From assembly GCA_937975235.1 (NCBI GenBank), contig CALJUZ010000006.1, forward strand, positions 1 to 48,899: DNA of 48,899 nt, given 5' to 3'. The position numbers and the translations under genes are program-made. The stretch comes from CALJUZ01 sp003387805. Its GTDB lineage: Bacteria; Bacillota; Limnochordia; Limnochordales; ZCTH02-B6. The notes under the pieces are model-generated. The model was not told the origin of the DNA, did not search any database, and worked only from the letters and a program-made list of their open reading frames with translations. Below are positions 26,226 through 35,488 of the stretch, one piece after another (the first letter of the stretch is position 1; each line of letters starts with the position of its first letter).

Positions 26226-26255
26226 CTTACACGCCGGCTCCGAACTTGATAAAAT
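26226..26255 (+). promoter_or_regulatory. Weak candidate promoter for the small zinc-ribbon gene
   Basis: CTTACA (26226-26231) and TAAAAT (26250-26255) are separated by 18 bases. The transcript would start only a few bases before the binding site GGGAGGG, so the assignment is tentative. Confidence 0.3.
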
Positions 26256-26277
26256 AAGTTTAAGGGAGGGATTCGGC

Positions 26278-26463
26278 GTGGCGACAGTCCAGGAGCGCCC
26301 CGTCATCAAAGAGGAAAAGCGCCCCGTCGTCTGCTTCCGGTGCGGGCAGGTGCTGGGCCTGGTCGAAGCCGAGTGGACCCGGGAAGGCATGGCCCGGTTC
26401 CGGGAGAAGGCGGCCGCGCTGAAGCGGGAGCACGTCTGCGGCCCTCAGGACACGCGGAACTGA
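26278..26463 (+). CDS. Small zinc-ribbon-like protein
   Basis: 61 residues, GTG start with GGGAGGG nine bases upstream. VVCFRCGQ (Cys19, Cys22) and EHVC (His52, Cys54) could form a C2HC zinc site at the ends of a helical segment. I do not recognise the family. It runs plus-strand within a minus-strand block, and its last 19 bases overlap the end of mbl tail to tail. The good binding site and clustered Cys/His support a real gene. Confidence 0.65.
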   Translation: MATVQERPVIKEEKRPVVCFRCGQVLGLVEAEWTREGMARFREKAAALKREHVCGPQDTRN

Positions 26464-27458
26464 AACGCGGCCGAAGGCAGCCGGTGAATGTGCTCCACCA
26501 CCTTGCCCGTGCCCCGGGCCACGCACGTGATGGGATCCTCGGGCACCGCCACCGGCACCCGGGTTTCCAGCTGAATCAGCTCGGGCAGTCCTTTCATCAA
26601 GGCGCCGCCCCCGGTGAGCACCATGCCGTTGCGCACGATGTCGCCGGCCAGCTCGGGCGGCGTCTTTTCCAGCACCGACCGGATGACGTTGACGATGGCC
26701 TGCACCGGCTCCTGCAGCGCCTCGTACACTTTGTCCTGCGAAAGCCGCAGCGACACGGGCAGCCCCGTGACGCTGTGGCGTCCCCGGACTTCGAAGGTGA
26801 GCGACTCGTCGGGATTGAACGCGCAGCCGAGCTTCGTCTTGATCTCTTCCGCGGTGCGCTCGCCGATGATGAGGTTGTATTCCCGCCGCACGTAGCGGAT
26901 GATGGCTTCGTCGAACTTGTCGCCGCCCATGCGGATGCTCTGGGCCAGCACCTCTTCGCCCAGGGAGATGACCGCTACGTCCACGGTGCCGCCGCCGATG
27001 TCGACCACCATGTGCCCGCTGGCCTGGGCCACGTCCAAACCGGCGCCGATGGCCGCGGCCATGGGCTCTGAGATCATGACGACCTTTTTCGCGCCGGCCT
27101 GCATGCACGCCTCGATGACGGCCCGCTGCTCGACGCTGGTTACGCCCGAGGGCACGCACACCGCGACTTGCGGGCGGAAGAGGGGGCGCCGGCCGAGCAC
27201 CTTGCGCATGTAATGCTTCAGCATGAGCTCGGTGTAGGTGTAGTCCGCGATGACGCCGTCTTTCAGAGGGCGGATGGCGACGATGCTGCCCGGCGTGCGG
27301 CCGATCATTTGCCGCGCCTCCTCGCCCACCGCCAGCACCTGGTCGGTCGACTCGTCCACCGCGACCACCGACGGCTCGCTGACGACGATGCCTTTGCCGC
27401 GCATGAAAATAAGCACGTTAGCCGTGCCTAGATCAATTCCGATATCGCGCCCGAACAC
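26445..27458 (-). CDS. mbl: Rod-shape-determining actin homologue, Mbl/MreB family
   Basis: 337 residues, GTG start. It is an actin-like filament protein at the cytoplasmic membrane that guides peptidoglycan synthesis. Phosphate-binding motifs are IGIDLGTANVLIF, VVDIGGGTVDVAVISLGE and LTGGGALMKGLPELI. The Mbl name rests on position: it follows spoIIID and precedes flgF/flgG, as in B. subtilis spoIIID-mbl-flhO-flhP. Sequence alone cannot separate Mbl from MreB. About 120 bases separate it from spoIIID and hold a 7-bp hairpin (CCGGCGC/GCGCCGG) without a T-run. Confidence 0.92.
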   Translation of the reverse strand: MFGRDIGIDLGTANVLIFMRGKGIVVSEPSVVAVDESTDQVLAVGEEARQMIGRTPGSIVAIRPLKDGVIADYTYTELMLKHYMRKVLGRRPLFRPQVAVCVPSGVTSVEQRAVIEACMQAGAKKVVMISEPMAAAIGAGLDVAQASGHMVVDIGGGTVDVAVISLGEEVLAQSIRMGGDKFDEAIIRYVRREYNLIIGERTAEEIKTKLGCAFNPDESLTFEVRGRHSVTGLPVSLRLSQDKVYEALQEPVQAIVNVIRSVLEKTPPELAGDIVRNGMVLTGGGALMKGLPELIQLETRVPVAVPEDPITCVARGTGKVVEHIHRLPSAAFQFRVS

Positions 27459-27582
27459 GGTGCCGCCCCTCTCGGTCCGAACCGTCCTTGGTGAAGTCCG
27501 GAAGGTCTTGGCAACGTGTTCGACGACATCCTGCGGTTTCCTGCTGTTTTCGACGGATTCCGGCGCCTCTCGCGCCGGCGTT

Positions 27583-27846
27583 TCACGACGCCCGCTTCTG
27601 GTTCCGGCGGTACTTGCGCCGGGTGGCCTCGCCGCCCCGGATGTGCCTCTCGGCCTTGTTCAGGTCCAAAATGCGCTTCACCTTGCGAGCCAGGTCTTTG
27701 CTGACCCGGGGGAGCCGCTCCGTCACGTCTTTGTGCACCGTGCTCTTGCTGACGCCGAAAACGGCGGCCGCCTGACGCACCGTCGCCCGAGCCTCGACGA
27801 TGTATCGGCTGACGTCGACCACCCGTTTCCGGATGTAATCTCGCAT
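27583..27846 (-). CDS. spoIIID: Sporulation transcription regulator SpoIIID
   Basis: 87 residues from the ATG at 27846. SpoIIID is the mother-cell DNA-binding regulator that acts between sigma-E and sigma-K. The helix-turn-helix (EARATVRQAAAVFGVSKSTV, then HKDVTERLPRVS) and the basic C-terminus (ATRRKYRRNQKRAS) match the family in length and sequence. A candidate sigma-E promoter lies just upstream, consistent with its known control in B. subtilis. Confidence 0.96.
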   Translation of the reverse strand: MRDYIRKRVVDVSRYIVEARATVRQAAAVFGVSKSTVHKDVTERLPRVSKDLARKVKRILDLNKAERHIRGGEATRRKYRRNQKRAS

Positions 27847-27875
27847 CGAAGCGCCCCCCCGCCCGGTGTTGCTAA

Positions 27876-27904
27876 AGGATATGGGCGGCGGAGGCACAAT
27901 ATGT
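27876..27904 (-). promoter_or_regulatory. Candidate sigma-E promoter of spoIIID
   Basis: On the minus strand ACATATT (27898-27904) and CATATCCT (27876-27883) are 14 bases apart. They resemble the sigma-E -35 (ATATT core) and -10 (CATACAnT) elements of Bacillus. Transcription would begin about 22 bases before the ATG. Confidence 0.5.
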
Positions 27905-27977
27905 CAGCCCTTTCGACGTGAAACGCCTTTGCAGAGCGCTTTTCGGACATGCCAGGGCCCCTGCGGGGCCCATGGCG

Positions 27978-28817
27978 TCACCGGCCGTTTAGGATGGGGG
28001 CCACGTCCACCGCTTCGTCGTCGTGAAAGGCGGCGAACACCACCGTGTCCGCGGCGCGGCCGACGGGCGCCCGGGCGCTGACGTATTGACCGGCGGCCAC
28101 GTACACTTCGGCCAGCGGCTCGTAGGCCGTGACGAGGCCGTCGCCGTGGTCGATGACCACCGCAAAGCCGCCGCCCGCGGCGCGCGCCGTCCTGATCACC
28201 CGGCCCGGCAGGACCGCGTACACCGTGGGCTCCTCGGCCACCAGCTCGACGCCGGGCTCGAAGTACCAGTACCCGTGGGCGGTGTGCCGCCGCCAGCCCG
28301 GCGGCTGGCCGACGGATCCGGCCACGGGCAGCGCGATTTCGTCCAGAAGCGCCAGGCCCGACGGCCGGTCCCGGTCCGCCGCCGGCGCGTCCGGCCCGTT
28401 CCCGACTCCGGCGCTGACGGGCTCGCGGGCCGGGGCCGACATGCCGCTCCCCGGCGTCCCGCTCCCGTCGCCGGCCGAAGCGGCCGGCTCACCGCCGCGG
28501 GCCGCGCCGCCGTCCAACCCCGTCTCCGCCCCCACCAGGGCGTCCGTTCCCAAGCCGAGGCCCGTCAAAGCCGGCGGCGGCGGATCGCCGCCCCGGCCAA
28601 TCCCCAGTAAACCGGACCACTGCAGCACGCCCGCGTACACCAAGCCCACCAGCGCCACCGCCGCAACGGTCCGCAGGGCTCGCGTCCACGGGCCGGTGCC
28701 GCCCTGCCCCGGGGCCTGCGGGCGTTCCCCGCGCCGGGCGGCGCGGGCGCGCCAGGCGGCGGGGATGCGGCGCACGAAGTGCCATGCGGCCGTTGCCACT
28801 CTCTTCAGCCGCTCCAT
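27978..28817 (-). CDS. SpoIIQ-like LytM (M23) membrane protein, degenerate active site
   Basis: 279 residues, ATG with GAGGTG upstream. A basic cytoplasmic N-terminus and one membrane helix (~47-66, ALRTVAAVALVGLVYAGVLQ) lead to a Gly/Pro/Ala-rich linker. A C-terminal LytM-type domain (~185-279) shows VYAVLPGRVIRTARAAGGG, VIDHGDGLVTAYEPL and VYVAAGQYVSARAPVG. The metal-binding H-x-x-x-D position reads FEPGVE and the final H-x-H is replaced (VFAAFHDDEAVD), so it is probably not an enzyme. The neighbouring spoIIID makes SpoIIQ, the forespore partner of SpoIIIAH, the best call. I cannot exclude another LytM-like protein. Confidence 0.72.
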   Translation of the reverse strand: MERLKRVATAAWHFVRRIPAAWRARAARRGERPQAPGQGGTGPWTRALRTVAAVALVGLVYAGVLQWSGLLGIGRGGDPPPPALTGLGLGTDALVGAETGLDGGAARGGEPAASAGDGSGTPGSGMSAPAREPVSAGVGNGPDAPAADRDRPSGLALLDEIALPVAGSVGQPPGWRRHTAHGYWYFEPGVELVAEEPTVYAVLPGRVIRTARAAGGGFAVVIDHGDGLVTAYEPLAEVYVAAGQYVSARAPVGRAADTVVFAAFHDDEAVDVAPILNGR

Positions 28818-28861
28818 GGACCAGTCACCTCACAGACGTTTCGCTTTTGGTTTCGCCAGGA

Positions 28862-28890
28862 AGTATTTGCCGCCGGCGGGGGCGTTATGC
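28862..28890 (-). promoter_or_regulatory. Possible sigma-F-like promoter of the spoIIQ-like gene
   Basis: On the minus strand GCATA (28886-28890) is followed after 14 bases by GGCAAATACT (28862-28871). The -35 fits the sigma-F GYATA pattern and the -10 keeps GG and some A positions, but two or three positions mismatch and the spacing is short. spoIIQ is a sigma-F gene in Bacillus, so the match is worth noting at low confidence. Confidence 0.25.
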
Positions 28891-28952
28891 GCCGCCCGGG
28901 AAGGAACCGGGCCGGTTTCAGGGAAAATTCGGGGGTTAGGAGGGATCCGAAG

Positions 28953-30653
28953 ATGGCCCCGCGGCTGGCCCCGGGAGTGCCCAAGCGCGTAGCCGTTCTT
29001 TTCCTCATCCTCGTTGGCCTGGCAGGCGTGCTGTGGCTGCGGCTGGGCTATCTGCAGATCGTGCGCCACTCGTTCTTCGAGGCCGAGGCCATGAAGCAGC
29101 GCTACCGCTCCCACCAGCTGGTGCCGGACCGGGGCGCCATTTTGGACCGCCACGGGACGCCCCTGGCCGTCACGGTGTACGGCTACGGCGTATACGCGGT
29201 GCCGGCGGCCGTGGAGGATCCCCAGCACGCCGCCCGGCTTCTTTCCGAGCTCCTGGGCCGCCCCGCGGACGTCCTGGCCGGCCAGCTGGCCCGGGACGCG
29301 CAGTCGGTCTGGCTGAGCCACCGGGTGGAGCCGGACGCGGCCGCGGCCATCGACAACCTCAAACTGCCGGGCGTGTACGTGGTGGTGCGGCCGCAGCGGG
29401 GCTACCCCCACGGCTGGATGGCCGCGGACGTCCTGGGCTACACCGGCCTGGACAACCAAGGCCTGGCCGGCCTCGAGTGGCTGCTGGAAAAGGAACTGGC
29501 GGGCGTGCCGGGCGAGCACTTCAGCGAGCGCGACCCCAGGGGCCGGGCCATCGCCGGCAGCCGCAGCCAGGTACGGCAGGCCGAGCCCGGCCACGACGTG
29601 GTGCTCACGCTGGACGCGGTGCTGCAGTACATCGCCGAGCAAGAAGTGGCGCAGGGCGTGCAGGCCGCCGGCGCCGAGTGGGGCCTGGCCATCGTGATGA
29701 ACCCGAAGACGGGCGAGATTTTGGCCATGGCCGTGCAGCCGGGCTTTGACCCGGCCAACTGGGAAGCCCACCTGCCCCGGGCCCATCGCAATCCCGCGGT
29801 GGCCGACCAGTTCGAACCGGGTTCCACGATGAAGGTGTTCACCGTGGCCGCGGCGCTGGAGGAAGGCGTAGCCACGCCGGAGACCACGCTGCCCGCGCCG
29901 GCGGTGATGCCCATCGGCGGGGGCGTGGTCCGCAACCACAACTCCATCAACTACGGCTCGCTGTCGGTGGCCGAAGCCCTGGTGGTGTCGTCCAACACCG
30001 CCTTGGCCCACCTCGGCGCCGAGATGCTCGGGGGAGCGACCCTGGCCGAATACCTGCGCGCGTTCGGATTCGGCCAGCGCCTGGGCGTGGACATGCCCGG
30101 AGAAGGCACGGGCCGGGTGCCCACCCCGGGCCGGGTGGCCGGCGAGCGGCTGCAGTGGGCCACCGTCTCCTTCGGCCAGGGCGTGGCCGTCACCCCGCTG
30201 CAGCTGGCCGCGGCCACCGCGGCCCTGGCCAACGGCGGCACGCTGATGAAACCGTTCATCGTCCAGGAAATCCGCCGCCCCGACGGATATATTCTGGAAC
30301 ACCGCCTCCCCGCGGCCATCCGGCAGGTGGTGTCGCCCGAGACGGCGGCCGCGGTGGTGGAGGCCATGGAAGCGGTGGTGCAGCGGGGCACCGGGCGGCG
30401 GGCCCAAGTCCCCGGCTACCGGGTGGCCGGCAAAACCGGGACGGCCCAAGTCCCTGAGGACGGCGGCTACGGCGACAAGCGCCTGGCGTCGTTCGTCGGC
30501 TTCGCCCCGGCGGAGGACCCGGCCCTGCTGGTGTTGGTGATGCTGTACGACGTCAAGCAAGACACCGCCGAGGGCGGCCGCTGGGCCGCGCCCGTCTTCG
30601 CCGAGATTATGCGACGGGGTCTGCAGCACCTGGGCATTCCGCCGTCGTCGTGA
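28953..30653 (+). CDS. Class B penicillin-binding protein (FtsI/SpoVD type)
   Basis: 566 residues from the ATG at 28953, with AGGAGG nine bases upstream; the frame extends further left but has no better start. One N-terminal membrane helix (~13-32), then RGAILDRHGTPLAVT opens the dimerisation domain. Transpeptidase motifs are GSTMK (Ser291), SSNTA and KTGTAQV (Lys494). It crosslinks septal or cortex peptidoglycan outside the cytoplasmic membrane. Unlike B. subtilis PBP2B and SpoVD, no PASTA domain follows. It is divergent from the spoIIQ-like gene, in the place where B. subtilis has murAA-spoIID, which suggests but does not prove a sporulation role. Confidence 0.9.
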   Translation: MAPRLAPGVPKRVAVLFLILVGLAGVLWLRLGYLQIVRHSFFEAEAMKQRYRSHQLVPDRGAILDRHGTPLAVTVYGYGVYAVPAAVEDPQHAARLLSELLGRPADVLAGQLARDAQSVWLSHRVEPDAAAAIDNLKLPGVYVVVRPQRGYPHGWMAADVLGYTGLDNQGLAGLEWLLEKELAGVPGEHFSERDPRGRAIAGSRSQVRQAEPGHDVVLTLDAVLQYIAEQEVAQGVQAAGAEWGLAIVMNPKTGEILAMAVQPGFDPANWEAHLPRAHRNPAVADQFEPGSTMKVFTVAAALEEGVATPETTLPAPAVMPIGGGVVRNHNSINYGSLSVAEALVVSSNTALAHLGAEMLGGATLAEYLRAFGFGQRLGVDMPGEGTGRVPTPGRVAGERLQWATVSFGQGVAVTPLQLAAATAALANGGTLMKPFIVQEIRRPDGYILEHRLPAAIRQVVSPETAAAVVEAMEAVVQRGTGRRAQVPGYRVAGKTGTAQVPEDGGYGDKRLASFVGFAPAEDPALLVLVMLYDVKQDTAEGGRWAAPVFAEIMRRGLQHLGIPPSS

Positions 30654-30668
30654 ACGGAGGTGTCGTGG

Positions 30669-30824
30669 TTGTTGGTGGCAGGCAGTTTGCTGCTGGGCGT
30701 CGGCATCGGCATGTTCGTGGACAACACGGGGGCCGGGGCGCTGGTGGGCCTTGGGGCGGGCCTGATCCTGGAGTACGTGGCTGCACGCGGCTTTTTCAAG
30801 TACCGCCGCGGCGACGACGACTAG
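30669..30824 (+). CDS. Tiny glycine-zipper membrane protein
   Basis: 51 residues, TTG start with GGAGG eight bases upstream, 15 bases after the PBP stop. The sequence is two hydrophobic stretches rich in Gly (LLVAGSLLLGVGIGMFVD and GAGALVGLGAGLILEYV) and a short basic-acidic tail (KYRRGDDD). This suggests a helical hairpin in the membrane. Probably co-transcribed with the PBP gene. Function unknown; I do not recognise the family. Confidence 0.55.
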   Translation: MLVAGSLLLGVGIGMFVDNTGAGALVGLGAGLILEYVAARGFFKYRRGDDD

Positions 30825-30880
30825 CCCGGGGACTTTCGCGCCGGCGGGAACGGGCGCGGGCCGCGCCCGTGGCCTGCGCC

Positions 30881-30911
30881 AAACGAAAACCGCCGCGGCT
30901 GCCCGCGGCGG
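30881..30911 (-). terminator. Intrinsic terminator of the atp operon
   Basis: A perfect 9-base stem (30890-30898 with 30903-30911) and a four-base loop are followed on the minus strand by TTTTCGTTT. It lies about 85 bases after the atpC stop. A second GC palindrome at 30851-30869 lacks a T-run. Confidence 0.8.
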
Positions 30912-30996
30912 TTGTGGCGTTCCCTATGTACGTCTTTCCTGAAGGCGGCTCGCCAAGGCCGGGCCCGGCGAGGCACGGGTCAGCCCGCCGCGCCTC

Positions 30997-31401
30997 TTAC
31001 CGCCGGTACGCCCCCGCGGCCTGCAGCCGGGCCAAAGCCCGCTGCAGCGCCAGCTCGGCCCGGACGAAGTCGATGTTGGCCTCCCGGGCCCGCAGACGCT
31101 GCTCGGCCCGGCGCCGGGCCTCCTCGGCCCGCAAGACGTCGATCTCGCCCGACAGCTCGGCGGTGTCGGCCAGGATGGTCACCTTGTTGTCGGACACCTC
31201 GACGAAGCCGCCGCTGACCGCCATGAGCTCCTTGTCGCCGCCCGCGGGGCCGTAGTGGACCACACCGATGCGCAGCCCGGCCACCAGCGGCGCGTGGTTC
31301 TTCATGATGCCCAAGTACCCGTCGGTGGAGGGCACGATGACCGACTCGCACTCGGTCAGCAGCACATGGCGGTACGGTGTCACGACCTCGAGCTGAAGCA
31401 C
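30997..31401 (-). CDS. atpC: ATP synthase F1 epsilon subunit
   Basis: 134 residues, GTG start directly abutting the atpD stop. Part of the central stalk, it couples rotation to catalysis and can inhibit hydrolysis. LQLEVVTPYRHVL, VPSTDGYLGIMKNHAPL and VSGGFVEVSDNKVTILAD are the N-terminal beta-sandwich; the two C-terminal helices (EEARRRAEQRLRAREAN) follow. Last gene of the operon. Confidence 0.97.
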   Translation of the reverse strand: MLQLEVVTPYRHVLLTECESVIVPSTDGYLGIMKNHAPLVAGLRIGVVHYGPAGGDKELMAVSGGFVEVSDNKVTILADTAELSGEIDVLRAEEARRRAEQRLRAREANIDFVRAELALQRALARLQAAGAYRR

Positions 31402-32829
31402 TTAGGCGGCCTCCTCCTGCAGGCGCTTGGCCTTCTCCACCGCTTCGTCGATGGTGCCGACCATGTAGAAGGCGGCCTCCGGCAAGTCGTCGTACTTGCC
31501 CTCGAGAATGCCCTTGAAGCCCCGCACCGTCTCCTGTACCGGCACGTACTTGCCCGGCTGGCCCGTAAAGGCCTCGGCCACGAACATAGGCTGGGACAGG
31601 AAGCGCTCGATCTTGCGGGCCCGGGCCACCAGCAACTTGTCGTCGTCGGACAGCTCGTCCATGCCCAGGATGGCGATGATGTCCTGCAGCTCCTTGTAGC
31701 GCTGCAGCACCTGCTGCACGCTGCGGGCCACCTGGTAGTGCTCCTCGCCCACGATTTCCGGCGCCAGCAGCCGGGACGTGGACGCCAGCGGGTCCACCGC
31801 CGGGTAAATGCCCTTCTCGGCGATGCTCCGCTCCAGGTTCGTCGTCGCGTCCAGGTGCGCAAACGTGGTGGCCGGCGCCGGGTCCGTGTAGTCGTCGGCC
31901 GGCACGTAAATGGCCTGAATGGACGTGATGGAGCCGTGCTTCGTCGTCACGATGCGCTCCTGCAGCTGGCCCATCTCGGTGGCCAGCGTCGGCTGGTAGC
32001 CCACCGCGCTGGGCATGCGGCCCAAAAGCGCCGACACTTCCGAACCCGCCTGCGTGAAGCGGAAGATGTTGTCGATGAACACCAGCACGTCCTGGCCCTC
32101 GACGTCGCGGAAGTACTCCGCGATGGTCAGCGCCGTCAGCCCCACCCGCAGCCGCGCGCCCGGCGGCTCGTTCATCTGGCCGAACACCATCGCGACGTTG
32201 GGCAGAACGCCCGATTCCTTCATTTCAAAGTAGAGGTCGTTGCCTTCACGGGTACGCTCGCCCACGCCCGCGAACACCGAGAAGCCGCCGTGCTCGTAGG
32301 CGATGTTGCGGATCAGTTCCTGAATAAGAACGGTCTTGCCCACGCCCGCGCCGCCGAAGAGGCCGATCTTGCCGCCCCGGGCGTAGGGCGCCAGCAGGTC
32401 AATCACCTTGATGCCCGTCTCCAAAATTTCGTTGGCGGGCTTGACCTCGGCCACCGCCGGCGCCGGCCGGTGGATGGGGTCGTAGCGCTCCGCCTTGACG
32501 GGGCCCTGGCCGTCGATGGGCTCGCCCAGGACGTTCATCACGCGGCCCAGCGTGCCCCGGCCCACGGGCACCGAAATGGGCGTGCCCAAAGCCACCGCTT
32601 CCATGCCCCGGACCAGGCCGTCGGTGGACGCCATGGCCACGCAGCGCACCGCGTCGTTGCCCAGGTGCTGGGCCACCTCCAGCGTCAAGTCGATCTTCTG
32701 GCCTTCCTTGTCCGATTGAATCCGGATGGCGCTGTACAGTTCAGGCAGCTGGCCGGCCGGGAACTCCACGTCCACGACCGGACCCATGACCTGCAGCACG
32801 CGCCCGACCACTTTCCCGTTTTCGCTCAT
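31402..32829 (-). CDS. atpD: ATP synthase F1 beta subunit
   Basis: 475 residues, ATG start. Catalytic subunit of the F1 head. Walker A is GGAGVGKTVLIQELI, and VFAGVGERTREGNDLY, ALTIAEYFRDVEGQDVL and the C-terminal PMFVAEAFTGQPGKYV are standard. It is preceded by a 115-base gap with a strong inverted repeat. Confidence 0.98.
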   Translation of the reverse strand: MSENGKVVGRVLQVMGPVVDVEFPAGQLPELYSAIRIQSDKEGQKIDLTLEVAQHLGNDAVRCVAMASTDGLVRGMEAVALGTPISVPVGRGTLGRVMNVLGEPIDGQGPVKAERYDPIHRPAPAVAEVKPANEILETGIKVIDLLAPYARGGKIGLFGGAGVGKTVLIQELIRNIAYEHGGFSVFAGVGERTREGNDLYFEMKESGVLPNVAMVFGQMNEPPGARLRVGLTALTIAEYFRDVEGQDVLVFIDNIFRFTQAGSEVSALLGRMPSAVGYQPTLATEMGQLQERIVTTKHGSITSIQAIYVPADDYTDPAPATTFAHLDATTNLERSIAEKGIYPAVDPLASTSRLLAPEIVGEEHYQVARSVQQVLQRYKELQDIIAILGMDELSDDDKLLVARARKIERFLSQPMFVAEAFTGQPGKYVPVQETVRGFKGILEGKYDDLPEAAFYMVGTIDEAVEKAKRLQEEAA

Positions 32830-32875
32830 CGCTCGTGCCCCCTTCGTGAGCCGGCGCCGGCCGCAGCTTCACGCA

Positions 32876-32916
32876 GCCGCCGCGGCGCCGATGCAACCTC
32901 TATGCGCCGCGGCGGC
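32876..32916 (-). repeat. 13-bp inverted repeat between atpG and atpD
   Basis: GCCGCCGCGGCGC at 32876-32888 and its exact reverse complement at 32904-32916 enclose a 15-base loop. No T-run follows on the minus strand. In the polycistronic mRNA this would form a very stable hairpin between the gamma and beta reading frames. Confidence 0.75.
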
Positions 32917-32944
32917 AACCGGCTCCCGCCGCGGCGCCCGCTTG

Positions 32945-33904
32945 TCACATGCCAGCGCCGGCCTGCAACGCCTCGGCGCCGCCCACGATTTCCGCAATTT
33001 CTTTCGTAATGGCCGCCTGCCGCGCCCGGTTGAACGACAGCGTCAGCGTGCGAATCATCTCGCCCGCGTTGTCCGACGCGCTGCGCATGGCCCGCATGCG
33101 CGCCGCGTGCTCGCTGGCCTTGGCCTCCACCAGCATGGCGAACACCTGCATGTCCACGTGGCGAGGCAGCAGCAGGCCCAGCACTTCGTCGGGCGACGGC
33201 TCGTAAATGTACTGGATGCCTTCCTCGGCGTCGGCCGCCACGACGACCGCCTCCTCCGCAGCTTCCGCGGTCGCCTCGTCGCCCGCCTCCGCCCCCGCGG
33301 CCAGCGCCCGCAGCGGCAGCAGCGTCTCCACCGCGGGCCGCTGGGAGCCCGCGCTCAGGAAGCGGGTGTAGACGAACTTGATCTCGTCGGCTTCGCCGGA
33401 CGTGTACATCTCCGTCAGCATCTTCGACAAATCCCGGGCCTGGTGAAAATGCACGTCGTCGCCGATGCCGATCAAGTCCCGGCGCACCTCGTAGCCGCGG
33501 CGCTGCAAGTACTCGTTGCCCTTGCGGCCGATGGTGATAATCTCGTACGGCCGCGTCTCCTCGGCCAGGGTCTGCTCCGCCAGCCGCAAGACGTTGGCGT
33601 TGTACGCGCCGGCCAGGCCCCGGTCGCCGGTCATGATGACGTAGCAGACCTTCTCCACGGTCCGTCCTTGCAGCAGCGGGTGCTGCACTTTGCGCCGGCC
33701 CCGGCCGACGCCTTCCGCGGCGATGAGCCGGTCCAGCACTTCCTGCAGCTTCTCCGCATAGGGCCGGGCCGTCTCCACGGACTGCTGCGCCCGGCGCAGC
33801 TTGGTGGCGGAGACCAGCTCCATCGCCTTGGTGATCTGCTGGATATTTTTGACGCTGGTTATGCGCCGCTTAATATCCCGCATCGATTGTCCGGCCAACG
33901 ACAT
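32945..33904 (-). CDS. atpG: ATP synthase F1 gamma subunit
   Basis: 319 residues from the ATG at 33904, about 30 longer than usual. It is the rotating shaft of F1. The N-terminal helix (SMRDIKRRITSVKNIQQITK, then AMELVSATKL), MTGDRGLAGAYNANV and the C-terminal SDNAGEMIRTLTLSFNRARQAAITKEI are typical. The extra length is an Ala/Glu/Asp-rich insert at about residues 202-229, before IQYIYEPSPDEV. An upstream in-frame extension lacks conserved residues. Confidence 0.96.
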   Translation of the reverse strand: MSLAGQSMRDIKRRITSVKNIQQITKAMELVSATKLRRAQQSVETARPYAEKLQEVLDRLIAAEGVGRGRRKVQHPLLQGRTVEKVCYVIMTGDRGLAGAYNANVLRLAEQTLAEETRPYEIITIGRKGNEYLQRRGYEVRRDLIGIGDDVHFHQARDLSKMLTEMYTSGEADEIKFVYTRFLSAGSQRPAVETLLPLRALAAGAEAGDEATAEAAEEAVVVAADAEEGIQYIYEPSPDEVLGLLLPRHVDMQVFAMLVEAKASEHAARMRAMRSASDNAGEMIRTLTLSFNRARQAAITKEIAEIVGGAEALQAGAGM

Positions 33905-33958
33905 TCCCCACCTTCGTCCAGCCGGCCCCGCCCGGGCGCCGGCCAAAGCCGCGTCGGC

Positions 33959-35482
<1,524 letters not shown>

Positions 35483-35488
35483 TTAAAG

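Noticed and set aside
30851..30869. Palindrome CGGGCGCGG-G-CCGCGCCCG as a terminator of the PBP transcript
   Set aside because: No T-run follows on the plus strand; GC palindromes of this size are common here.
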